Part shown: in pieces, positions 35,528 to 42,763 of the stretch | Position numbering within the stretch: position 1 is the stretch's first letter | Layout of the letters: each line of letters starts with the position of its first letter | Source: Rhodospirillaceae bacterium | GTDB lineage: Bacteria > Pseudomonadota > Alphaproteobacteria > GCA-2731375 | Length of the DNA stretch: 64,000 nucleotides | Assembly (NCBI GenBank): GCA_018660265.1 | Contig: JABJKS010000031.1 | Span: 1 to 64,000, forward strand | Reading direction: 5' to 3' | Notes under the pieces: model-generated | Databases searched by the model: none | Told to the model about the DNA's origin: nothing | What the model saw: the letters and a program-made list of their open reading frames with translations, nothing else | Made by a program: the position numbers and the translations under genes

Positions 35528-36478
35528 CTAAATTTGTGGCGGCACCGGCGTTAGGACCGGCTTGCCGTCAAAATGTGCCCGTAGATTGTCATAGACCAGA
35601 TCAGCCATGGCCCGGCGGGTCTCGTGGGTGGAGCTGGCGATGTGTGGCGTCAGGACAACGTTCTCCATAGCCATCAGTTCCGCCGGTACCTCCGGTTCAC
35701 TATCGAAGACATCCATCGCGGCCCCTGCGATGCCGCCATCACGCAGGGCGGCTATCAATGCGGGTTGGTCGATTATGGTGCCCCGCGCGGCGTTGATCAA
35801 AAACCCATCGGGCCCCAGGGCCTTCAGGACGTCAGCGTCGACGAGGTCACGGGTGGCATCCCCACCTTCGCAGGCCACCAACAGCATATCGCTCGCCTCT
35901 GCCAGATCCAGCAGGGTTGGGTAGGCGCGATAGGCCAGATCGCCCATGGGTTTGATGTCGTGATAGGCGATGTGCAGGCCGAACACCTCGGCCCGGCGGG
36001 CGACTGCCATGCCGATACGGCCCAGACCCAGGATACCCAGGCGCTTGCCCCGCACCGTGGTGCCCAAATCCATGCGCCCTTGAAGCCATTTGCCGGAACG
36101 CAAAAATCTCTCGGACTCGCCAATCCGCCGCGGTGCCATCAGAATGAACGTCATGGCCAGATCCGCCACGTCGCCGGTTAGAACTTCCGGCGTATGGGTG
36201 ACGATGACGCCACGGGCCTGGGCTGTGGCGACATCCGTTGCATCATAACCAACGCTGAAGGACGCAATAATCTCCAGGTTCTCCAGCCGATTGATCAGGT
36301 TGGCGTTCGGGCCCTTCATGCCGCCCGCCAGAATGCCCCGAATGCGCGGTCCCACATCGTCCAACAACTTATCCGGATCCGTTGGGTTGACGAAATCATG
36401 CAGGGTGAAGTCTTTTTTCAGACGCTCCACCAGAAAGGGCGGCAATTGTGAAACCTGTAGCAAATCAACCATGTCCAA
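35528..36478 (-). CDS. D-2-hydroxyacid dehydrogenase (GhrB/GyaR-like)
   Basis: 316 aa. NAD(P)H-dependent reduction of glyoxylate, hydroxypyruvate or other 2-oxoacids in the family. The Rossmann motif is GILGLGRIGMAVARRAEVFG; the substrate/catalytic triad is Arg (INAARGTIID), Glu (DVFDSEPEVP) and His (VVLTPHIASSTHETR). The N-terminal domain has GMKGPNANLINRLENLEIIASFSVGYD (shortened). Neighbouring gene on the same strand is an alpha/beta hydrolase 138 nt upstream. A different 2-hydroxyacid dehydrogenase lies at 38028. Confidence 0.9.
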   Translation of the reverse strand: MDMVDLLQVSQLPPFLVERLKKDFTLHDFVNPTDPDKLLDDVGPRIRGILAGGMKGPNANLINRLENLEIIASFSVGYDATDVATAQARGVIVTHTPEVLTGDVADLAMTFILMAPRRIGESERFLRSGKWLQGRMDLGTTVRGKRLGILGLGRIGMAVARRAEVFGLHIAYHDIKPMGDLAYRAYPTLLDLAEASDMLLVACEGGDATRDLVDADVLKALGPDGFLINAARGTIIDQPALIAALRDGGIAGAAMDVFDSEPEVPAELMAMENVVLTPHIASSTHETRRAMADLVYDNLRAHFDGKPVLTPVPPQI

Positions 36479-36616
36479 AGCCTCGTAAATTGCGTTTCAG
36501 GATTAAATTTGAGGACATGTTCAGTTCAACCTTTCGGGGCGGTATTGCGTATGGACGTCGTCGCTAACTTGCCCCAATGCCCGGATCGGGACAAGGGCGC
36601 GTCTACGAAGAGCGCT

Positions 36617-37501
36617 CTAAATCAACGACAACACCGCCTTGGTAAATTCCGCCGGTGCTTCCTGGGGCAGGTTGTGGCCGACGCTCGGGATGACTTGACG
36701 TTCGTATGGGCCGGTGAAAAATCGTTCGTGCCCGGCGCAGCCATTGGCGTCCATGACACCATCACCGGCACCGTCCATGGCAATGGTGGGGACGGATATC
36801 AATGGCCGCTTGGCCAGCTGCGCCTCAATCTCCGCCACTGTGGCATCGCCCTCTGCCAGGCCATAGCGGTGTCGATAGGAATGGATCACGACATCGATAT
36901 AGTCAGGGTTCTCGAACGATATGGCGGATTGATCGTAGATTTCATCATCAAACTGCCAATTGGGTGACCACAGCTGCCACAGCAATTTGCAAAATGCGTG
37001 ATGGTTGGCGGTTAGTCCGGCGCGGCCCCTCTCGCTGTGAAAATAATATTGATACCACAGGCGGTGTTCCATGGCTGGATCGCCGGGCCGCAGCGCGTTG
37101 GCGATATTCTGAATGTTATAGCCGTTACAGCTGACCAGGCCACGCACGCGGGATGGCCAAAGGGCAGAGACGATACAGGCTGCCCGCCCACCCCAGTCAT
37201 AGCCGCCCAACACCGGCTGTTCGATCTCCAGGGCATCCATCAAGGTCAAAAGATCAAAACCTAAAGCCGCCTGTTCGCCGGAACGCAAGGTCTCCGCCGA
37301 CAGAAACCGCGTCGGGCCATAGCCGCGCAAATAGGGGGTAATAACGCGGCAACCCTGGGCCACCAAACCCGGCGTGACCGCATCATAGGAATGAATGTCA
37401 TAGGGGAAACCATGCAGCAGAACCACCACCCGACCGTCCGATGGGCCATCGTCCAGGTAGGCCACGTTCAGGACGCCGGCGTCAATATGTTGCAGCGCCA
37501 T
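36617..37501 (-). CDS. Alpha/beta hydrolase, epoxide hydrolase/dehalogenase-like
   Basis: 294 aa. HGFPYDIHSYD forms the oxyanion region. The nucleophile is Asp102 in GGYDWGGRAACI, an Asp nucleophile as in epoxide hydrolases and haloalkane/haloacetate dehalogenases. The catalytic His is in SVGHNLPQEAPAEF near the C-terminus. A cap domain lies between (about 130-220). Subclass cannot be settled from motifs: halide-binding Trp positions are not obvious. Two nucleotides separate its start from the stop of the RsbW-like ATPase gene, so they are cotranscribed. Confidence 0.85.
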   Translation of the reverse strand: MALQHIDAGVLNVAYLDDGPSDGRVVVLLHGFPYDIHSYDAVTPGLVAQGCRVITPYLRGYGPTRFLSAETLRSGEQAALGFDLLTLMDALEIEQPVLGGYDWGGRAACIVSALWPSRVRGLVSCNGYNIQNIANALRPGDPAMEHRLWYQYYFHSERGRAGLTANHHAFCKLLWQLWSPNWQFDDEIYDQSAISFENPDYIDVVIHSYRHRYGLAEGDATVAEIEAQLAKRPLISVPTIAMDGAGDGVMDANGCAGHERFFTGPYERQVIPSVGHNLPQEAPAEFTKAVLSLI

Positions 37502-37503
37502 GC

Positions 37504-37929
37504 TTACTCCAGCTTCTGTACAAGGGTGATGATATTGTGCTGCCCTTCACGGCGATAATGGGCCTCGTGCATCATATTCAGCACCAGGTGAATGCCCAGA
37601 CCGCCGATTTCCCGCTCTGCTACAGGCAAGGCCGTATTGGGGGAGGTTGCGCCGAAGGGATCAAAGGCAATGCCGTCATCCTTGATCGTCACGTTGAGGC
37701 ATCGATCCTGATGCTTGAAAGTGATCGAAATTTCGTGGCGCTGATCGTCGGGATAGCCGTAGTAGATGATATTGGAGAGCATTTCATCAAAGACAACGTT
37801 GAAGCGGTCGGCGATATCGGCTGGCACGTCACAATTCTTGGCAAAGCCTTCAAAGGCAGACATAACCGTTGCAATGTCCCCTAGGTCATTGCTGATAGTC
37901 ATCTGTTGTTCGTCGTTTTGCGGCCTCAT
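37504..37929 (-). CDS. RsbW-like anti-sigma/serine kinase ATPase
   Basis: 141 aa from ATG 37929; the start is uncertain because the frame stays open to a TTG at 38001 and no SD is clear. HATPase_c fold of the GHKL superfamily: N-box FDEMLSNIIYYGYPDD, G1-box IKDDGIAFDP and G2-box GGLGIHLVLNMM. These proteins typically bind a sigma factor and phosphorylate an anti-anti-sigma STAS protein. No sigma factor or STAS gene is in the window. It is transcribed with the alpha/beta hydrolase, 2 nt upstream of it. The partner is unknown. Confidence 0.83.
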   Translation of the reverse strand: MRPQNDEQQMTISNDLGDIATVMSAFEGFAKNCDVPADIADRFNVVFDEMLSNIIYYGYPDDQRHEISITFKHQDRCLNVTIKDDGIAFDPFGATSPNTALPVAEREIGGLGIHLVLNMMHEAHYRREGQHNIITLVQKLE

Positions 37930-38027
37930 TTTGCCAAGACTAGAGCCAATCGCAGCCCTGGGCAATTGTCCCGGTTCAGGGTAAAGATGGTTAAAGGTCA
38001 AAAATCAGGCAATGAAAGAGTAATCAG

Positions 38028-38993
38028 ATGAAAAAGCGCGTAATGATCCATTTTCGCCAGACCGATGGCATGACATCCGTGTTCGATGGGCGGGATGATA
38101 TCGAAGTTGAATATTTCGATCAGTTGAGCGAAGACAATATTCAACAGCATATCGGTAATTATGACGCTGTTATCCTTGGCGCGGCACCCCTGACCGCACG
38201 CTTGATAGAAGCAGCGCCAAAGTTGAAAATCGCCGCGCGTATCGGTGTCGGCTATGACACGGTCGATGTGCCCGCCCTGACCAAGGCCGGTATTCCCCTT
38301 GCTATTGCGGGCATCGCGAATTCTGTGACCGTGGCGGAACACTCCCTGTTTTTCATGTTGGCCCTGGCCAAGCAGGCCCTGGCCTATCACCAGGAGACGC
38401 GGAAAGGCAACTGGGGTATCCGTTTTGAACAACCCGCCTTTGATTTGGCCGGGCGCACGGTCTTGATATTGGGCTTTGGCAAAATTGGTCGTCGTCTGGT
38501 CAATCGTTGTGTGGCGATGGAGATGAATGTTTTGGTCACTGACCCTTATGTCATTCAGGACGGCATCATCACCGCCGGGGCTACGCCGGTCAGTGATTGG
38601 CGCGCTATTCTGGGCGACATAGATATCCTGTCCGTTAACTGCATGAAAAACGAAGAAACCAACGGCATGGTCGGGGCCGCGGAACTCGCCGCCATGAAGG
38701 AAACCGCTTATGTGGTGAACACAGCGCGGGGCGGCATCGTTGATGAAGGTGCGCTGTACGATGCCCTGAAATCGAAAAGCATCGCCGGTGCGGGCATTGA
38801 CCCCTTTGTGGTGGAGCCAGCTTCGCCAGATAATCCATTGTTCGAATTGGACAACATCATTGTCAGCCCGCATTCCGCCGGGGTCACGAAAGAGGCTGTG
38901 TTCCGCATGGGGCAGACCGCGGCGCAAAATGTTGTGGATTGCTTTGATGGCAAGCTGGACCCCGCCAATGTGATCAACAAAGAAGTGCTTTAG
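38028..38993 (+). CDS. D-2-hydroxyacid dehydrogenase (phosphoglycerate dehydrogenase-like)
   Basis: 321 aa. Rossmann motif VLILGFGKIGRRLVNRCVAM. Catalytic triad: Arg in VVNTARGGIVDEGALYDAL, Glu in the VVEPASPDNPLF stretch and His in IVSPHSAGVTKEAVFRM. The N-terminal substrate domain has AARIGVGYDTVDVPAL. It lacks the C-terminal ACT domain of SerA, so it is not a serine-biosynthesis enzyme in the usual form; a 2-ketoacid reductase or a sugar-acid enzyme is more likely. First gene of a plus-strand module; 3 nt separate it from the next gene. Confidence 0.88.
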   Translation: MKKRVMIHFRQTDGMTSVFDGRDDIEVEYFDQLSEDNIQQHIGNYDAVILGAAPLTARLIEAAPKLKIAARIGVGYDTVDVPALTKAGIPLAIAGIANSVTVAEHSLFFMLALAKQALAYHQETRKGNWGIRFEQPAFDLAGRTVLILGFGKIGRRLVNRCVAMEMNVLVTDPYVIQDGIITAGATPVSDWRAILGDIDILSVNCMKNEETNGMVGAAELAAMKETAYVVNTARGGIVDEGALYDALKSKSIAGAGIDPFVVEPASPDNPLFELDNIIVSPHSAGVTKEAVFRMGQTAAQNVVDCFDGKLDPANVINKEVL

Positions 38994-38996
38994 CCT

Positions 38997-39761
38997 GTGG
39001 TGACGCCGAACAGAGAGCTGGCGGGCCAGGTCGCCCTGGTCACAGGCGGTGCCCTGAATATTGGCCGGGCCATCTGCCTTGATTTGGCCGCAGCCGGCGC
39101 TGCTGTTTGCGTCAACGCCAAATCCTCCAAGGCGGGGGCCGATGCTCTGGTGGCGGAGATTGAAGGGCAGGGCGGGCGCGCTTTTGCCCATATGGCGGAT
39201 GTCACGGATCCGGATGCGGTTACGACCATGGTTGGGGAGGTCGTGACGCAGTTCGGCGGCTTGAATATTCTGATCAACAATGCCTCCTACCGGGCCCGTA
39301 CGCCGTTGGTGGAATTGAGCCTGGAGCGTTGGCGTCTGGCCCAATCGGTCACGGTGGAGGGGAGTTATCTTTGTGCGCAGGCCGCACTCCCCCATATTAC
39401 AGACCGGGGTGCGGGGACCGTTATCAACATCGGTGGGGTCGCGGCCTATATCGGCGTCAAGGATCGCCTGCACGCCGCCACCGCAAAAGGTGCCGTATCC
39501 GCCATGACACGTTCATTGGCCCAGGAAGTCGCGGGCACCGGTATCACTGTGAACTGTGTTGTCCCGGGCGTGATTGATACGGTGCGTGGGGCCTCTGCCG
39601 GACAGTTGCCGCCCGGCGTTGATGGCGATTCCAATCTGATCGGACGCAAAGGCAAGCCGGAGGAAGTGGCTGCCCTTGTGCGGGCCCTTTGCGGTCTGGC
39701 CGGACGCTACGTTACCGGCCAGGTCATCCACTGCAACGGCGGTATGTACTTAGGTGCGTGA
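38997..39761 (+). CDS. SDR-family protein with degenerate catalytic site
   Basis: 254 aa from GTG. NAD(P) binding is intact: TGGALNIGRAI (16-26), a DVTDPD segment and NNAS (94-97). The catalytic centre is not canonical. The Ser position is Gly (NIGG, 144-147). The Tyr of YxxxK is Ala160, next to His159, while Lys164 is kept (LHAATAKGA). The C-terminal VNCVVPGVIDT is typical. It may be a reductase with altered chemistry or a non-catalytic subunit. The gene sits 3 nt after the 2-hydroxyacid dehydrogenase and 6 nt before the PLP enzyme, so it belongs to that operon. Confidence 0.85.
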   Translation: MVTPNRELAGQVALVTGGALNIGRAICLDLAAAGAAVCVNAKSSKAGADALVAEIEGQGGRAFAHMADVTDPDAVTTMVGEVVTQFGGLNILINNASYRARTPLVELSLERWRLAQSVTVEGSYLCAQAALPHITDRGAGTVINIGGVAAYIGVKDRLHAATAKGAVSAMTRSLAQEVAGTGITVNCVVPGVIDTVRGASAGQLPPGVDGDSNLIGRKGKPEEVAALVRALCGLAGRYVTGQVIHCNGGMYLGA

Positions 39762-39767
39762 GGATCC

Positions 39768-41018
39768 ATGACAACACCTCCCCGAAAGCTTTTCCCCAGG
39801 AACGGCGCTGCGTGGCCAAAATTAGAGGCCACCATGACAGAGATGTCCGGCGACGATGTGGATTGGCGTCATGGTCGCGCACCCCTGTATGTCTTCCACG
39901 GCAGTGATGCCGCCCACGAAGTGGGCCGGGCCGCCTTCATGAAATACTTCTCCGAGAATGCCCTGGGTGGCCGGCGCGCCTTCTTTGGCCTGAAGCGCAT
40001 GGAAGACGAGGTGGTGGAATTGGGCCTGGATTTGTTCCAGGCACCCGATGGTGCGGTTGGCAACATGACCACGGGGGGCAGCGAAAGCATCTTCATGGCG
40101 GTCAAGGCCTGCCGTGATTGGGCCCGCGCGCAGACTAAAATCACGGAACCATTTAACATTGTCGCACCTTACAGTGCCCATGCGGCTTTCAATAAAGCAG
40201 CTGATGTGATGGATCTGGAGGTTCGGCGTCTGCCCACTGGCGAGGGCTATCGCGCCGATGTGGCGGCAATGGCCGCCGCCATGGATGACAACACCATTAT
40301 GCTGGTAGGTTCAGCCCCTTGTTTCCCCCATGGTGTGATCGATCCCATTCAGTCTTTGAGTGACCTGGCGTTGGAAAGCGATACCTGGCTGCATGTGGAT
40401 GCCTGTGTCGGTGGCTATGTGGCGCCATTTTTCCAACGCATCGGGCGCAATATCCCGGACTATGACTTCGCCCTGCCCGGCGTGCGCAGTCTATCGGCGG
40501 ATCTGCACAAGTTCGGCTTTTGCCCCAAGCCTGCTTCGAACCTGTTCTATCGTTTTGAGGATGACCGGGAGCGCGGGCTGTTTCATTTCGATCAGTGGCC
40601 CAATGGCCAGTTTTCTACCGCGACCCTGTCCGGCACGCGCGCGGGCGGCGCGGTGGCGGCGGCCTGGGCGGTGATGCATCATCTGGGCGAAGACGGCTAT
40701 ATGGCCATCGCGCGGCAACTGGCGGATTTAACCGATGCTTATGTGGACGGGATTGAGGCCATTGATGGTCTGTACCTGCTGGCGAAACCGGATTTGAGCA
40801 TCATCAATTTCGCGGCCCATGGCATGGATATCTTTGCTGTGGCCGAGGCTATGGAAAGCCACGGCTGGTTGCCCGGTCTAACCCGAAATCCGAAAGGTAT
40901 GCATGCCATGTTGTCCATGTTCCATGCAGCGGGGCGGGCAGATTATCTGGCCGACCTGGCGGCTTCGGCCACAGCCGCCCGCAGCGGCGGGACGTCTGAG
41001 CTGAAGGCGGTCTATTGA
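39768..41018 (+). CDS. PLP-dependent lyase/decarboxylase, sphingosine-phosphate-lyase-like
   Basis: 416 aa, fold-type I group II decarboxylase superfamily. Features: NMTTGGSESIFMAVKACRDW (phosphate-binding, 99-118), His138 in YSAHAAFNKA for ring stacking, Asp211 in LHVDACVGG and the PLP Lys248 in SADLHKFGFCPK. The GGSESI and SAD.HK patterns and size resemble sphingosine-1-phosphate lyase more than glutamate decarboxylase. That family cleaves long-chain-base or amino-alcohol phosphates, but bacterial substrates vary. The stop overlaps the TTG of the exporter gene (TTGA), so it is translationally coupled. Confidence 0.87.
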   Translation: MTTPPRKLFPRNGAAWPKLEATMTEMSGDDVDWRHGRAPLYVFHGSDAAHEVGRAAFMKYFSENALGGRRAFFGLKRMEDEVVELGLDLFQAPDGAVGNMTTGGSESIFMAVKACRDWARAQTKITEPFNIVAPYSAHAAFNKAADVMDLEVRRLPTGEGYRADVAAMAAAMDDNTIMLVGSAPCFPHGVIDPIQSLSDLALESDTWLHVDACVGGYVAPFFQRIGRNIPDYDFALPGVRSLSADLHKFGFCPKPASNLFYRFEDDRERGLFHFDQWPNGQFSTATLSGTRAGGAVAAAWAVMHHLGEDGYMAIARQLADLTDAYVDGIEAIDGLYLLAKPDLSIINFAAHGMDIFAVAEAMESHGWLPGLTRNPKGMHAMLSMFHAAGRADYLADLAASATAARSGGTSELKAVY

Positions 41019-42421
41019 GCACGGCGGGGGCGCGCCCCGATAACTTACCCAGCAAGGGGCGCGCTTTCGTCGGTCTTCTTATTGTCGGTCTGGGCACGGT
41101 CATCGTGCCCCTGGATACTTCGGTCAATATCGCCTTCCCGGACATTACCGATCACTTCGCCATTCCCCTGCCCGCGATCCAGTGGGTGGTCATCAGCTAT
41201 GTGCTGATCTACGTCTCCCTGATGTTGGTCTTCGGCAAGCTGGGGGATCTGTTCGGCTATAAGCGAATATTCTTGATCGGCCTTATGCTGTCCGCCCTGG
41301 CGTTTGGTCTTTGTGGGCTGGCACCGGCTTTTCATTGGCTGCTGTTGGCCCGGGGCCTGCAGGGATTGGGTGCTGCGCTGGTGTTGAGTTGCGGGCCCGC
41401 ATTGGCCACGGCGCTGTTTTCCGAGGCGCAGCGGGGGCGCGCCCTTGGTGCCTATACCATGATGTTTGGCGTTGGTGCCGCGGCTGGACCGTCTTTGGGC
41501 GGTATCATGGTGCAGACGTGGGGGTGGGAGGCGGTATTCTGGTTTCGTCTGCCCATTACGTTGTTGGCGCTGGGGGCCATGCCTCTGTTGCGTCCGGCGC
41601 AAGGGGCAAAACGTACCGGCAGTTTCGATCTGTTTGGCGCCGTGCTGCTGGCGCTCGGCCTCGGTGCCTTGCTGGGTGCCATGAACCAGGTACAATCCAG
41701 TTTGTTGAATGCCTTTGTCATCGCATTGCTGGGCATTGTGGCGTTGGCTGTATTCGGCTGGCGCGAAATACGCGCACCGGAACCGATTGTCCCCCTGGCG
41801 GTATTTCGCCGTCTGGATTTCACCATGTTGAATGTGGTCAACAGCCTGGTCAATCTGGTTGGATTCTCATCCATGTTGCTGGTGCCTTATTATCTGGTGC
41901 GGGTGACGGATTATTCCCTGACCGTCAGCGGCCTTATCCTGGCGGCAGGGCCATTGGGGCTGGCAATCTCGGCCCCCTTGGGCGGCTGGTTGCTAAGCGC
42001 GCGGCCCTGGGCCTCCCGCCTGGCGCTGTTGGGAGCGATCATGGTCGGCGTTGCGACAGCCGTCATGGGTGCGTGGGCGGGGCGTTCGGATATGATGATA
42101 TTGGCCCTGCCAATGTTGGTGCAGGGTATCGGTCTGGGACTGTTCCAGGTCTGCATTTTGGATGTGGTTACCGCCCGCCTGGATATCAAAGATCGCGGCG
42201 TCGCGGGCAGCCTGGCCATGGTCACCCGTACCGTTGGCGTGGTCATGGGCGCGACCTGTCTGTCCCTGCTGTTTGCCACGCTGAGCCGGAACGCCGCGAT
42301 TGGTGGTTTGAACGAGGCGGCTGCCTTCCTGTCTGCTTTTCAGGCGACGTTCTTTTATGCCGGGGCCGGCCTGCTGGGCTGTCTCGGGGTTACCCTTTTG
42401 CGCCCACGGCTTTGGCTATAG
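41015..42421 (+). CDS. DHA2-type MFS exporter, TTG start
   Basis: 468 aa starting at TTG 41015, which overlaps the PLP enzyme stop as TTGA. About 14 helices. Visible: VIVPLDTSVNIAFPDITDHF, QWVVISYVLIYVSLMLVFG, motif A GKLGDLFGYKRIF and motif C-like GVGAAAGPSLGGIMVQTWGW. Compared with the exporter at 26943 the sequence is quite different. Coupling to a metabolic operon suggests it exports, or possibly takes up, a product or substrate of the pathway. The 3' end overlaps the convergent 2Fe-2S gene by 6 nt. Confidence 0.85.
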   Translation: MSTAGARPDNLPSKGRAFVGLLIVGLGTVIVPLDTSVNIAFPDITDHFAIPLPAIQWVVISYVLIYVSLMLVFGKLGDLFGYKRIFLIGLMLSALAFGLCGLAPAFHWLLLARGLQGLGAALVLSCGPALATALFSEAQRGRALGAYTMMFGVGAAAGPSLGGIMVQTWGWEAVFWFRLPITLLALGAMPLLRPAQGAKRTGSFDLFGAVLLALGLGALLGAMNQVQSSLLNAFVIALLGIVALAVFGWREIRAPEPIVPLAVFRRLDFTMLNVVNSLVNLVGFSSMLLVPYYLVRVTDYSLTVSGLILAAGPLGLAISAPLGGWLLSARPWASRLALLGAIMVGVATAVMGAWAGRSDMMILALPMLVQGIGLGLFQVCILDVVTARLDIKDRGVAGSLAMVTRTVGVVMGATCLSLLFATLSRNAAIGGLNEAAAFLSAFQATFFYAGAGLLGCLGVTLLRPRLWL

Positions 42422-42763
42422 CCGCTCATCGGGCGGCAGGGTATCGGTGACCAGGTCACGGATCAGGCGTTTGTTCGGTAGCGGCTCTATCAGCATTTCG
42501 CCCGCGCGCAGGGGCGTGGTGCAGGCATAGCCGGTGCGCCCGTCAATCCGCATGACGCATTCCTTGCAGGCATTGGCCGAGATGCAGGAATAACGCACCG
42601 CCAGGGAGGCATCCTTGTTGCCCCTGATCCAACGCAAAGCATCCAGCACCGATTGCCCATCCTCAAACGGGAAGTCGAAAGTTTCATGACGTTCGGGCTG
42701 TTCCGGGCCACCCCGGCGGATTTTTAGATTGGCCGTATTTTTGGCGCTTTGCGTCTCGCTCAT
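42416..42763 (-). CDS. Single-domain 2Fe-2S ferredoxin-like protein (FrdB N-domain only)
   Basis: 115 aa. Corresponds only to the N-terminal plant-type 2Fe-2S domain of succinate dehydrogenase/fumarate reductase iron-sulfur subunits; the C-terminal 4Fe-4S/3Fe-4S domain is absent. Cysteines 60, 66, 69 and 81 (YSCISANACKECVM, then GYACTT) give Cx5CxxCx11C. In SdhB of this same window the first spacing is Cx4C, so one residue is inserted. The start overlaps the flavoprotein stop as ATGA. It should pass electrons from or to that flavoprotein. Last gene of the six-gene operon. Confidence 0.85.
   Translation of the reverse strand: MSETQSAKNTANLKIRRGGPEQPERHETFDFPFEDGQSVLDALRWIRGNKDASLAVRYSCISANACKECVMRIDGRTGYACTTPLRAGEMLIEPLPNKRLIRDLVTDTLPPDERL

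Noticed and set aside
37998-39473. 491-codon open frame on the minus strand
   Set aside because: It lies opposite the 2-hydroxyacid dehydrogenase and SDR genes, is rich in His/Gln/Arg from complementary codons, has no domain, and the plus-strand genes show full motifs.
41311-42450. 379-codon plus-strand frame
   Set aside because: It is out of frame inside the DHA2 exporter gene, Gly/Arg/Cys-rich with no hydrophobic pattern or motif; an effect of high GC.
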